Notes: generated by a model from the sequence alone, not told the origin. DNA of 36,666 nt from an uncultured Acidimicrobiales bacterium (GCA_937941245.1 CALDYC010000088.1:1-36666), one strand, 5' to 3'. Shown: positions 1-9,238, counted from the first letter of the stretch. Numbers and translations: made by a program.

Positions 1-434
1 CTCGGGTCTATGTTGACCAGGTCACACCGCCGCGGGAGGTAAAGATGACGGTGCAAGTTGCCTCGTCATTCCCGCTACATGCCGGTGCATCGTCGAAGGC
101 GTTTCTCGCCTGGCTTCCGCAAAGCGATATCGACGACTACATCGCCCAAAGCGACCTCGAAGCGGTCACCTCATCAACCATTGTCACCGAGTCGGCGCTG
201 CGCACTGAGCTGGCCCAGATCCGCAATCAGGGATTTGCCGTATCACTCGGCGAGCGTCAGGAGGGCGCAGGCTCAATCGCAGCGCCCCTCGTCGATCACA
301 CCAATATGCCGGTCGCAGTCATCAGCGTCTGTGGTCCGTTGGAGCGCTTCAGCAGCACGATGCATGCGTCAGCAGTGCATTTGGTTGCGGCGACGACCGA
401 GATCTCGCGACGCCTCGGCGCGCCCGCTATTTGA
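1..434 (+). CDS. IclR-family transcriptional regulator, C-terminal effector domain (5' truncated by window edge)
   Basis: Reading frame is open upstream of the ATG at 45 (RVYVDQVTPPREVK-MTVQV...). Typical IclR C-terminal pattern: 'FPLHAGASSKAFLAWLP', 'GFAVSLGERQEGAGSIAAPLVDHTNMPVAVISVCGP'. Confidence 0.88.
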   Translation, partial: RVYVDQVTPPREVKMTVQVASSFPLHAGASSKAFLAWLPQSDIDDYIAQSDLEAVTSSTIVTESALRTELAQIRNQGFAVSLGERQEGAGSIAAPLVDHTNMPVAVISVCGPLERFSSTMHASAVHLVAATTEISRRLGAPAI

Positions 435-455
435 GCGCGGCCTATAGGTGCATGT

Positions 456-2063
456 ATGAGTTCACCCCTGGGTGTCGCGAGCAACCCGAATTGGCGTGAC
501 CAGCTGCGCGTCGCGTGCGCGCAGTTCGCTGGCTCGACTGACCTCGAGCACAACCTCGCTACCTGCCTCGATGCGATTGACCAGGCCGCAGAAGCCGATG
601 CTGATCTTGTGGTGCTCCCAGAGTTCGCGAACCACCTGTCGGTGTACGAAAGCGCCGCGCATTGTCGTGAGGTTGCGGTTGCGGCCGACGGGCCGTGGCT
701 TCGCTCGATTGGCGACCGGGCAGCGCAGCACCGCATACACGTTGCGGTGACGGTGACCATGCCCCGCAGGCAAGGCCATACGACGGCAACGAGTGTGCTG
801 TTCGACCATCACGGGCAGATGATCGGACAAGCCGACAAGCAGACGCTCATGGGCAATGAACGTGCGTTCCTCGTCGGCGGTGACCGCGGCGCGCCTGTGG
901 TTGACACCGTCTTTGGGCCCGTCGGTATCTATGCCTGCATGGATGGTGTCACATTCGAGACGCCACGATCGTTTGCCGTTCGGGGAGCCCGGCTGCTTCT
1001 GAACGGTCTCAATTCGTTCGCACTTGACGAAGCGGCCTTACACATTCCGGTTCGAGCGGTCGAGAATGGTGTTTTCGTGGCAGCCGCAAACAAGGTCGGA
1101 CCGCTGCTCCCCGCACATCAGGTCGACGCGTTTAGCCACGCTCTCGGTATTCCTGCCCATGCCCTCGACGGCGCAGGCGAAAGCCAAATCGTTGCGCCCG
1201 ATGGCACGATCGTTGCTCAGGCATCGCGGTGCGACACCGAAATGGTCTGGGCCGACATCGATCTGTCCCACGTTGCACCGGTGACCGACCGGTTTCGCCA
1301 CCGTCGCCCCGAGACGTACGGGCTGCTTGCGCAGCCCGAGAATCGACCCTTGCGCCAACTTGACGACCGTGCGCTGACGGTTGCGAGTGTCGAATCCGCC
1401 GATCAGGTCACCGCTGCCGTCGCTGACGGAGCGCAACTGATCGTGCTTCCGGAGCTGATGGTGCCGCCGACTGTCATCTCGCCGGGTGTGTTCGTTGTGA
1501 CGACGGCGATCGATGGGGGTGCCCACGTTGGGCGCGTGTACACGAGCGAGGGACTCGTGCACGAACAACGACAACTGCATGCCAGCGAGCGGTTTCCGAC
1601 CGTCGATGTGTTGAGCGATGTCGTTTCGGTGTTCTCAGCCCCGTGGGGTGATGTTGCGTTGATCGTTGGCGACGACCATCTGTACCCCGAAACCATGCGG
1701 ATGGCGGCAATCGCCGGCGCGCATATTGCCGTCGTGTGCTGGAGCCCTCAACGGCGCGTCGATGCCGAGCTTGCACTCGCCGAACGAGCCGCCGAGAACC
1801 GTTTGTGTGTCGTCGCTTCGGCAGCTGCGGCACCGTTTGCGGCCCGGGTGTTGAATCCTCCGCGCGACTCGTTGTGGAACCCCGACCGGGTCGCTGACTA
1901 CGACGGCACGATTAATACCCCCGAGGTCGTCGTTGCCCAAGCAGGCATGCCGCTGATCGCTGATCTGCACCCGGAACGCAGTTTGGATCGCCATATTTCG
2001 CGCGACACCGATCTGGTTGGCGGGCGGGCCTGGCAGGCCTCGCGGTATCTCGCCAGTGCGTGA
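456..2063 (+). CDS. Tandem carbon-nitrogen hydrolase (nitrilase superfamily) with an apparently inactive second domain
   Basis: Domain 1 has E (LVVLPEF), K (QADKQTLMGNERAF) and C (IYACMDG). Domain 2 keeps LIVLPEL but has no clear Lys and reads 'ALIVGDDHLYPE' where the Cys is expected. Confidence 0.85.
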   Translation: MSSPLGVASNPNWRDQLRVACAQFAGSTDLEHNLATCLDAIDQAAEADADLVVLPEFANHLSVYESAAHCREVAVAADGPWLRSIGDRAAQHRIHVAVTVTMPRRQGHTTATSVLFDHHGQMIGQADKQTLMGNERAFLVGGDRGAPVVDTVFGPVGIYACMDGVTFETPRSFAVRGARLLLNGLNSFALDEAALHIPVRAVENGVFVAAANKVGPLLPAHQVDAFSHALGIPAHALDGAGESQIVAPDGTIVAQASRCDTEMVWADIDLSHVAPVTDRFRHRRPETYGLLAQPENRPLRQLDDRALTVASVESADQVTAAVADGAQLIVLPELMVPPTVISPGVFVVTTAIDGGAHVGRVYTSEGLVHEQRQLHASERFPTVDVLSDVVSVFSAPWGDVALIVGDDHLYPETMRMAAIAGAHIAVVCWSPQRRVDAELALAERAAENRLCVVASAAAAPFAARVLNPPRDSLWNPDRVADYDGTINTPEVVVAQAGMPLIADLHPERSLDRHISRDTDLVGGRAWQASRYLASA

Positions 2064-2934
2064 CCCAAGTCCCGCTGCAGGCTTGCGGGAGCTGATCGAG
2101 GCTCCACAGGCCACGCTTCTCGGCGGCTGCTTTGACGGCATTTCGGCTCGACTCGTGCAGGCTGCGGGCTTCGCAGGCGCGCACATGTCCGGCTTTGCCG
2201 TTGCAGCGTCGCTGCTCGGTGAACCTGACGTCGGGCTGTTGTCCTTTACCGAGATGGCCGAAGCGGCCGGTCGGTTAGCGAATGCTCTTGCGATACCGCT
2301 TCTCGCCGATGCCGACACCGGCTATGGCGGGGTTCTCAATATTGAACGAACGATCAACACCTATATGCAGCGCGGGGTCGCCGGACTGCATATCGAGGAT
2401 CAGGTTGCGCCAAAGCGATGCGGCCACCTGAGCGGAACCTCGGTGGTGCCCGCCGAGGAGATGGTTGCCAAGATTCGAGCTTCGGTCGCGGAACGTGAAC
2501 GAACCGGCGGCGATCTCGTCATCGTTGCTCGTACCGATGCCCGAGCGACCGAAAGCCTCGAGTCAACGCTTGAACGCGGGCAGAGATATCGCGACGCTGG
2601 AGCGGACGTCTTGTTCGTCGAAGCGCTGCCGTCGGTTGACGAAGTCGAACGAGTCGCCGATGCACTCTTCGATGTCGCGCTGCTGTTTAACTGCTCCGAA
2701 GCCCGAGCGCCGCAGTTCACTCTGGACGAACTCACCGAACTCGGCTTTGATCTGGTGCTTGCGCCGATAACGGCACTGTTGGCATCGGCGGCGGGCATGC
2801 AGCGAGCGCTAGCCGAACTTGTTGCTGCAGGGCCATCGCCAGAACTGCAGCAATCGATGATGAGCTACGTCGACATGCTTCAGCTGGTCGAATACGACAA
2901 CGCCGCGGCCCGCGAAGCCAGCTATCGCCCCTGA
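2056..2934 (+). CDS. Isocitrate lyase/PEP mutase superfamily protein (alkylmalate/methylisocitrate lyase-like)
   Basis: ADADTGYGG, HIEDQ and KRCGH motifs. GTG at 2056 overlaps the previous stop, so it is a better start than the ATG at 2017. Confidence 0.85.
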   Translation: MRDPSPAAGLRELIEAPQATLLGGCFDGISARLVQAAGFAGAHMSGFAVAASLLGEPDVGLLSFTEMAEAAGRLANALAIPLLADADTGYGGVLNIERTINTYMQRGVAGLHIEDQVAPKRCGHLSGTSVVPAEEMVAKIRASVAERERTGGDLVIVARTDARATESLESTLERGQRYRDAGADVLFVEALPSVDEVERVADALFDVALLFNCSEARAPQFTLDELTELGFDLVLAPITALLASAAGMQRALAELVAAGPSPELQQSMMSYVDMLQLVEYDNAAAREASYRP

Positions 2935-3776
2935 CCCGGTTGGTCAACACCAGAAGGCAACGGCGACGACTGTGCCAATCTCGATCGAGCCATGCGCACG
3001 ACAGCGTGGTCGACGAATACGCCATCGACCACCGCCGTCCCCGTCCCGTGGCTCTCGGCGGACTCGAATGCGGCGATGACTCGTCGTGCGTGTTCGAGTG
3101 CGCCAGCGGCGGGGGTAAACGCCCTGTGTACGGCCTCGACCTGATCCGGATGGATGATCGAACGTCCGCCGAAGCCTTGGCGCCGCAGCTGCTCGCTCGA
3201 CGCGGCCAAGCCGTCAACGTCGCGAAGATCGGTTGCTACGGGGCCAGCGGGCGCGACCAGCCCAGCACATGTCGAAGCGATCACGACCGAACTTCGAGCG
3301 GGCCACAGTTCGCGGCGGTCTGGTGAGGGATCGATGCCGAGGTCGGCACACAGATCGGCCTCGCCAATTGCTAGCCGCACCACGTTTGGGGATTCGGCCA
3401 GTTCGTGTGCATCGCGTAGCCCGCGCGCTGACTCGATGAGTGCAACGCATCGCACCTTGATCTGTGCGATCGCCGCAGCAGTTGCTTTCGGGACGACCAC
3501 TCCAAACGCGTGCGTGTCTTGAACCATTTCGAGGTCGTGGCTGAGTAGGTCAGGGTGGTTGTTCACCCGAACCCAGACCGGAAGCGAGCTGCTGTGCGCA
3601 AGCCACTCGGCAGCCGCAGACCGGGCCTCAGATTTGGCACCTGGAGCCACGCTGTCTTCAAGGTCGATGATGATGGTGTCGGCCCCACTGCCCGCTGCCT
3701 TGGCAAAACGATCGGGACGATCGCCCGGTACGTACAGGCTTGACCTGATCGCGAATTCAGTGTGACTCAAACCCAT
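2922..3776 (-). CDS. HpcH/HpaI aldolase/citrate lyase beta (CitE-like) family protein
   Basis: 'RSSLYVPGDRPDRFAKAAGSGADTIIIDLEDSVAPGAKSEAR'. ORF extends to 3803; start at MGLSHTEF (3776) judged likelier. Confidence 0.85.
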   Translation of the reverse strand: MGLSHTEFAIRSSLYVPGDRPDRFAKAAGSGADTIIIDLEDSVAPGAKSEARSAAAEWLAHSSSLPVWVRVNNHPDLLSHDLEMVQDTHAFGVVVPKATAAAIAQIKVRCVALIESARGLRDAHELAESPNVVRLAIGEADLCADLGIDPSPDRRELWPARSSVVIASTCAGLVAPAGPVATDLRDVDGLAASSEQLRRQGFGGRSIIHPDQVEAVHRAFTPAAGALEHARRVIAAFESAESHGTGTAVVDGVFVDHAVVRMARSRLAQSSPLPSGVDQPGQGR

Positions 3777-3815
3777 TGCCGTTCTGTTTGACACCTCTTG
3801 CACGCTCCACGTAGC

Positions 3816-3832
3816 GTTCCACTAAATGAAAC
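3816..3832. promoter_or_regulatory. Secondary degenerate IclR-type half-operator
   Basis: GTTCCA-CTAAA-TGAAAC, exactly 20 bp before the primary palindrome at 3836. Confidence 0.45.
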
Positions 3833-3835
3833 CGT

Positions 3836-3852
3836 GTTCCGCTTGACGGAAC
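3836..3852. promoter_or_regulatory. Putative IclR-family operator, site 1
   Basis: Perfect palindrome GTTCCG-CTTGA-CGGAAC in the divergent region between the CitE-like and RCCR-like genes. Confidence 0.75.
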
Positions 3853-3937
3853 AACCAGTTTGCCGCACCCGTGCACTATGCACAAAAGTCGTGGCTCGAA
3901 CATCGCGGAGCGCACGCGCCGCACCGACAGGGAACCT

Positions 3938-4750
3938 ATGAAAGAAACGCTCGAAGGCGTCGAAGAAATCTTCGACCGTCGGGATCAGGTTGACTCGACC
4001 GAGACTTTTAACCGCCTGTGGTCAATCACGACCGACCTGATGGCGAAACTCGAGGCCCGATTCGAGCTGACACGGGACCCGAGCACCGAACAGCTCGAGT
4101 CCTACAAGGGTGAAGCCGACTACCCGTCTGGTCGCCTTGCGGCCTACACGGGACCGGAGATCGACTGGCTAGTGCACTCATGGATTGGTAACCCACCGCT
4201 CGGGTTTACCAACATGCACGTCACAGCCTGGCTCGGGCCACAGATCGACGTGCCCCATCTCGGCATTGCTTGGGGCACCTTGCCAGACCTGTGGTTCTAC
4301 ATTGACTACAACCCTCGATCAGACCTCATGCTCGACACCGATTCGCTCGACCGTTACTACGGCGTGCAGAACGACGAGTTTCTCGAGCTGCGTGCCGATG
4401 AGGGCCTCGCACCGTTCACAAGCAAAGCGCTCTATGTGCGCCAGGCGCTCAGCGACACGGCGATCTGCTACACGGTGCCGGGTGTGACGCACGACGAGGG
4501 CCGACTCGACCAGATAGAGATGCTTGCTCACAAGCGGCTGGACGAGTGGCTGGCCCACGTCGATGCCGCAACCCCCGTTCCGCAAGAACGCCGTGAACGG
4601 CTCGCCGCAGACGACCTCATGCGTCGGCGCACGATCGCTGAACGCGACCCAGCAAATATCATGGCCGACCGTTTCTTTGGCGAAGAGCTCACCAAGACTC
4701 TGGTACGAGCCCTTTGGGGTGGCGACCGCCAGCTTCCACGGCCGGGCTGA
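3938..4750 (+). CDS. Red chlorophyll catabolite reductase (RCCR)-like protein
   Basis: Resembles Arabidopsis ACD2 along its length: 'IDWLVHSWIG' vs 'IDFVIGSWI'; 'DVPHLGIAW...LWFYIDYNPRSDLMLDTDSLDRYYGVQND' vs 'KAPNFVVEL...LVLILDLPHRKDLVLNPDYLKEYYQDT'; 'KALYVRQALSDTA' vs 'PSLFVRSAFSPTA'; 'RRRTIAERDPANIMADRFFGEEL' vs 'RRKSIEDDLDLQFPRMFGEEV'. Start at 3938 preferred over 3860. Confidence 0.8.
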   Translation: MKETLEGVEEIFDRRDQVDSTETFNRLWSITTDLMAKLEARFELTRDPSTEQLESYKGEADYPSGRLAAYTGPEIDWLVHSWIGNPPLGFTNMHVTAWLGPQIDVPHLGIAWGTLPDLWFYIDYNPRSDLMLDTDSLDRYYGVQNDEFLELRADEGLAPFTSKALYVRQALSDTAICYTVPGVTHDEGRLDQIEMLAHKRLDEWLAHVDAATPVPQERRERLAADDLMRRRTIAERDPANIMADRFFGEELTKTLVRALWGGDRQLPRPG

Positions 4751-4833
4751 AAGAACGACATGAAAACGAATAACGCGACAGCGGTTGGCCGCAGGCTGAT
4801 CGACCACAGGCCATCCATCGACAGGAGCGCGCG

Positions 4834-6000
4834 ATGCTGATCAAGAACAACTGGTACGCAATTGAATTCGGTCACGAGATCACGGATTCACCGAAAACCG
4901 TGCGGGTCGACACCCACGACATCGTGTTGTGGCGCGGCACCGAAGGCACGGTCAACGCTCAATCCGATGTGTGCGTGCACCGCGGTGGCTCTCTTGGTGG
5001 CGGTCGTGTCGTTAACGGCTGCGTCGAATGCCCGTATCACGGATGGCGCTTTGACGACGACGGCGTTTGCGTCGACATCCCTGCCAATCGTGAAGGCCTG
5101 CCAATTCCGAAAAAGGCCCGAGTCGACAGCTACCCGTGCGTTGAACGTCACGGTTTCGTCTGGGTCTTCCTGGGCGATGCTCCTGCCGAAGACCGACCGC
5201 CCGTGCCTGCGCTCGCAGGGCTCGATGCAACGACGTCCGCGCGGGCCGATGGGTATCGAGCGGTCTATGGCGATTTCACGTGGAATGCCAACTACGACCG
5301 TGTGCTCGAAAACGCGGTTGACATCGCTCACACGCCATTCGTCCACAGCGGATCATTCGGCAACGCCGACAAGCCCGAGATCCAAGACTTTGATCTCGAC
5401 GAGGTGCGCAGTGGTGATCGTCTGCTCGAGGTGAGTGCGACCGTCAAGCTTGACCCGCCGTCGCCATCGGGTATTTGGGCAGTGCTGCGCAAGAATAAGG
5501 AACGCGAGCTGGTCGAGACGACGACCGGCTTCTACCCGCCGAACGTCACCATGTTGATCGTTCGGCTTCCGCTTGGTGAAATCCGCATCTTCACCGCTGC
5601 AGTTCCAATCGACGAGCACACAACGGTGTCGAAGTACATCATGATGCGCACGTTCTTCACCGGCGGCTGGGCAGACAAGGACTCGCGCCGTCGCACCGAG
5701 AAGATCTTCCTCGAAGACCAGGCAACCGTCGAATCACAACGCCCCGAATTGATCCCATTCGACCTGTCCGCCGAACTGCATGTCAAGTCTGACTCGATCC
5801 AGCTCGCATACCGTCGCTGGCGCCAGCAACAGGTGGACGCCGGCCTCGCTATCGCTTCGATCAACGACGATGAGGGCCGACGGGGCGTGGCAGTTATTGC
5901 CTCGCCTGCCCGAACGGCTGATCCTGAGCTTGCCAATGCCTGGGTGTTCCCGACGGTTGATGAAGCACTCGCAGCCGACCAGAACGGAACTGCTACATGA
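4834..6000 (+). CDS. Rieske [2Fe-2S] non-heme iron oxygenase, alpha-subunit type
   Basis: CVHRGG and CPYHGW Rieske ligands; 'NYDRVLENAVDIAHTPFVH' catalytic-domain motif; C-terminal 'EDQATVESQRPE...RRW' typical of the vanillate demethylase/PaO-like group. Confidence 0.92.
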   Translation: MLIKNNWYAIEFGHEITDSPKTVRVDTHDIVLWRGTEGTVNAQSDVCVHRGGSLGGGRVVNGCVECPYHGWRFDDDGVCVDIPANREGLPIPKKARVDSYPCVERHGFVWVFLGDAPAEDRPPVPALAGLDATTSARADGYRAVYGDFTWNANYDRVLENAVDIAHTPFVHSGSFGNADKPEIQDFDLDEVRSGDRLLEVSATVKLDPPSPSGIWAVLRKNKERELVETTTGFYPPNVTMLIVRLPLGEIRIFTAAVPIDEHTTVSKYIMMRTFFTGGWADKDSRRRTEKIFLEDQATVESQRPELIPFDLSAELHVKSDSIQLAYRRWRQQQVDAGLAIASINDDEGRRGVAVIASPARTADPELANAWVFPTVDEALAADQNGTAT

Positions 6001-6728
6001 GCCTGCCGCGTTCGCTTTGCGTCGGCGCTCTCGACGAGATCGCCAATCAGCTCGGCCTTGCAGAGATACAGAGTGCCGAACTCACATCGGCGATGGACGG
6101 TTCGACGGTCGGCGTTCACCGGGTGCTCGGTGGGCCAGCGTCGGCGTCGGGTGTGACGATCGTCTATGTCGCGATGACCGTCGAAGCTTTTGGCCTCGAC
6201 AGCCACATGATGTTCGCGTTCACGCCAGAAACCAGCGCGGTTCCTCACTTCACGATCGACTCGGTCAATGCCGGCGAGCACTACGCGTTCCACCTCGACT
6301 TGATTCCTCGGATCGACCCGGGTGCCAACCTCGGCTACCTCGACCATTGCTTCACGCCGCTAACCGAAGCACACGATGGAGCTGCTGAGATCGAAGGGCT
6401 CACCCGAGCCCATTTGGCTCCCCGTCAATGGCAGCTTATGTCCGCCTGGATGCTCGCTCATCGCGCCGATCAGGGCGCGTTCGCAAACATCGGTCCCACA
6501 GTCGATGCCTATCGCGACCACTGGCTTGGGCTGGTCCGCAACGGCGTACCAGCAGCGTTGACCTCGTCGGTGACCCCAGACCAGCTCCGTGTCCGCGACC
6601 GAGCCAACCGTGCTGCCATCTTCAGTCCTGACGTCGACCCGGTCTGGGCTCAAGTTGACCGATTGCTCGGTGCCGATGTCAGCGCTGACATTCAGCAGAG
6701 TTTGCGCACCGCTGGCACAACCGCCTGA
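5997..6728 (+). CDS. RCCR/ferredoxin-dependent bilin reductase-like protein (divergent)
   Basis: ATGA overlap with the Rieske gene. Core 'VPHFTIDSVNAGEHYAFHLDLIPRIDPGANLGYLDHCFTPL' resembles the PHF...LDLxPRxD...YL segment of RCCR/FDBR proteins. Confidence 0.55.
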   Translation: MSLPRSLCVGALDEIANQLGLAEIQSAELTSAMDGSTVGVHRVLGGPASASGVTIVYVAMTVEAFGLDSHMMFAFTPETSAVPHFTIDSVNAGEHYAFHLDLIPRIDPGANLGYLDHCFTPLTEAHDGAAEIEGLTRAHLAPRQWQLMSAWMLAHRADQGAFANIGPTVDAYRDHWLGLVRNGVPAALTSSVTPDQLRVRDRANRAAIFSPDVDPVWAQVDRLLGADVSADIQQSLRTAGTTA

Positions 6729-6792
6729 TCTCTGCTGATTCTCGACCCGCCACACCACGTACCGCTTCCGAACCCTGACCCGAAAGAACGCC

Positions 6793-7746
6793 ATGTCTGA
6801 TGCAACGAACAACGCTCCCGAAGCCAGCGAGTGGCAACAACGGATCACCGGCGAGTGGTACGGGCTTCCGTCCGTGTTCGATGCCGACGGTGGTCACACT
6901 GGGTTCAACAAGGTCAACCGGTCATCGGTCTTCGAAGATGGTGTGACGACGTATTACATGCACTGCAATTTCATGAACAGCGGCCCATTGCGCAACCGGT
7001 TCGAGATCTCAGACTTTGCATTTGGTGTCGATGACGGTGGCCGCAACCGGGTGTATCTCGGCCCTGACTTCTATGGCGCCGGCCACCCCTACGGATCACT
7101 TGTTGACTCGCACTATTATTCGCCAGCTTGGCGGGCGGATCTCAACACGATGAACCAGATTCTGCCCGATGGTGTGACGCAGGTCTATTCGTCGCTGTTG
7201 TACGAGGGGCCGACACTGTTCTCAGTCTTCAACGGCGTGTATCTCAACGCGCACGACTACGACACCAACCCCGAGACCAAAGCCCATATCGACGCGTTCC
7301 TCGAGGAAGAGCGGGCAATGGCAGCCTGGTCTCACTCGCTGCCTGATCGTCAGTCAGGCGAGTGGAACGGCACCTGCGAGGTCTATAGCCCGGAGCAAGA
7401 ACTCAAGGGCGAGGTCGAGGTTCGCATTACCCACCAGCCACTCGACCTGGTCCGTGCCCAGCAAACAGTGACGTTCAGCGGAGTCGTGAACCGCAGCTAC
7501 AGCTTTATCCGCCAACGCAACTCGAATCGCCATACCTACGAAGGCCCTGACATGTTCGGCAACGCCATTTCCTACGGAAGGGCGCTGTACACGACCCAGC
7601 ACCACGCGAGCGAGGCATTCAAGGTCAAAGGCCGCGAGTTCATCATCGACCGTGACTTCACGATTGCTGGTGCATGGAAGCTGTCATGGGGCGACCAGAT
7701 GACAGACCTGGTTCACGGACCGCTTGTGTGGACACCCGACTCGTGA
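6793..7746 (+). CDS. Two-repeat calycin/lipocalin-like protein (DUF3598-like?)
   Basis: Two 'GEWxG...D/YxPxxxLxG' modules (GEWYGLPSVFDADGG; GEWNGTCEVYSPEQELKG), similar to the proteins at 9231-10151 and 10972-11436. Confidence 0.5.
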   Translation: MSDATNNAPEASEWQQRITGEWYGLPSVFDADGGHTGFNKVNRSSVFEDGVTTYYMHCNFMNSGPLRNRFEISDFAFGVDDGGRNRVYLGPDFYGAGHPYGSLVDSHYYSPAWRADLNTMNQILPDGVTQVYSSLLYEGPTLFSVFNGVYLNAHDYDTNPETKAHIDAFLEEERAMAAWSHSLPDRQSGEWNGTCEVYSPEQELKGEVEVRITHQPLDLVRAQQTVTFSGVVNRSYSFIRQRNSNRHTYEGPDMFGNAISYGRALYTTQHHASEAFKVKGREFIIDRDFTIAGAWKLSWGDQMTDLVHGPLVWTPDS

Positions 7747-8510
7747 TCAACCACTTTGCTGCTGGGTCGGCGACCCACGTGTGCATCGGGGCAACCGACC
7801 CTGACCGCACCGCAGCGTTTTTCGCAGCGTTCGGCTTCGTCGCGGATGATGACCGTTCGATGGTGCGTGGCCTGGGTCAACGAACAGAGATCGAGATCAC
7901 CGAAGCGTCTGGCGGCCGTCGACTCGTCGACTACGACCTGGGCCCTCGAGGGCTCGACGTCTACACCAGAGACATCGAGGCAACGATCGCGGTTGCACAG
8001 AGAACCGGTGCAGATATCGGACCGGTGGGCGTCGTTGAAATCGGCCCGATGCGCATGCGGCAGGTGACGATTTGGGGACCCGATGGTGTCCCGCTCGTGG
8101 CGATCGAAAGTGAGAAACGACGATCGAGTCTGCTCGATGAACATGTCGACGAACTGCATTCAGAACTGCATAGTTTGGTCTGGGCCGTCGATGACCGTGA
8201 CTGCGAAGTCGAATGGTTCTGCGCCGGCGGTGCGACCGCTGGGGCCAAGCTGGCTTTTGGTGATCCGGCCGTCGCAACGTTCATGTGCCTGCCCGATGAA
8301 AGCGTCGAGTTGAACATGTGCATGCTGGCTGGGATCGACAATCACCCGATCCGATTCGAACTCTTGACCTTTGCAGGTATGCCCGGGAACCCGTTCGAAG
8401 CGACGGCTCAGGCAGGCATCCAAGCGATCGGCTTCACCGTTGACGGACTCGATGCTCCAGCCCGAATCGTGAGTCCCGGAGGGGTCGTGGTCGACCTGCG
8501 AGCCAGCTGA
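7743..8510 (+). CDS. VOC (glyoxalase/extradiol dioxygenase-like) superfamily protein
   Basis: 'ATHVCIGATDPDRTAAFFAAFGF...', two-module betaalphabetabetabeta layout, 'VTIWGPDGVPLVAIE'. GTGA overlap with the upstream gene suggests start 7743. Confidence 0.7.
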   Translation: MINHFAAGSATHVCIGATDPDRTAAFFAAFGFVADDDRSMVRGLGQRTEIEITEASGGRRLVDYDLGPRGLDVYTRDIEATIAVAQRTGADIGPVGVVEIGPMRMRQVTIWGPDGVPLVAIESEKRRSSLLDEHVDELHSELHSLVWAVDDRDCEVEWFCAGGATAGAKLAFGDPAVATFMCLPDESVELNMCMLAGIDNHPIRFELLTFAGMPGNPFEATAQAGIQAIGFTVDGLDAPARIVSPGGVVVDLRAS

Positions 8511-8575
8511 TCCCGGCCGTTCCTATCTGCTGTCCTTTCGTGGCGGTTCTATCCTGTCGGTGCCACGACCCATGG

Positions 8576-9238
8576 TCAGCCGACGATGCGAATCGTTGCC
8601 GAGGTGTTGTCGTCGCTGAGCGTCTCGGCGATATCGGTGATGGTTCCAGAGATCGGATCGGACATCGCCGCACGACGAATCGTCGTGGCCGGGTCCACGC
8701 GTGACAGCCCGACGCGCATTGGACCAATGCGACGTTCGACCATCATCGGCTCGTCAAACGTTGGCGGTTCGACGGTGAGATCAAGCCGCGGGTCAACCCC
8801 GGCCATCTCGGGTACGGCCACACCGACGATGTCGGCCACCGACCGTCCTGCTAGCGAAAACGTCCCGCCAGTCAGCTGACGTCGCGGGTTTACAAGCACG
8901 CTGTAGGAGCGAAACTCGTAGCCGAACCTCGGCCAGACTCCTGAACCGGTCATGGCACCTTCAGCCCACAGGGTGCCCCGGCCAACTACGTCGGGGCCGA
9001 GATAATGGCGATGATCGCCATGTACCTCCATGTCGAATACCCATTCGCCGGCGAACCCGGCCATGGCATGACCGTCGAGCGCGGTGTCGGGCTCGCACAC
9101 TTGCGTGACTCTGATGCCGGTGCCGCCCTCTGTCGCCGCCAGGGTGCGGCGCTGGTGCAGGTTCCCGGCAAAGGAACCATCGGGATTGAACACGTACTCG
9201 GTGACCAGCCAGGCACCACCGAATGGATCGTCACTCAT
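8576..9238 (-). CDS. Calycin-like protein of unknown function
   Basis: 'GGAWLVTEYVFNPDGSFAGNLHQRRTL...' and 'YLGPDVVGRGTLW' resemble the 6793 and 9231 proteins. Start at 9238 (MSDDPFGG) overlaps the upstream stop by 8 bp. Confidence 0.5.
   Translation of the reverse strand: MSDDPFGGAWLVTEYVFNPDGSFAGNLHQRRTLAATEGGTGIRVTQVCEPDTALDGHAMAGFAGEWVFDMEVHGDHRHYLGPDVVGRGTLWAEGAMTGSGVWPRFGYEFRSYSVLVNPRRQLTGGTFSLAGRSVADIVGVAVPEMAGVDPRLDLTVEPPTFDEPMMVERRIGPMRVGLSRVDPATTIRRAAMSDPISGTITDIAETLSDDNTSATIRIVG

Noticed and set aside
296-760. Long overlapping ORFs on the opposite strand (for example 296-760 -, 1635-2318 -, 5532-6347 -, 14182-14820 +, 19257-20525 +, 22237-23193 +, 26453-27700 +)
   Set aside because: Typical high-GC shadow frames. 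They lack recognisable domains, are rich in Arg/Pro/Ser, and lie antisense to ORFs with clear family motifs.
3860-3937. N-terminal extension MPHPCTMHKSRGSNIAERTRRTDREP of the RCCR-like ORF
   Set aside because: ATG at 3938 follows a GGGA-type RBS and the protein similarity begins after it.
8511-8575. Terminator between convergent genes 7743-8510 (+) and 8576-9238 (-)
   Set aside because: No convincing stem-loop could be paired by eye in the 65-bp gap.
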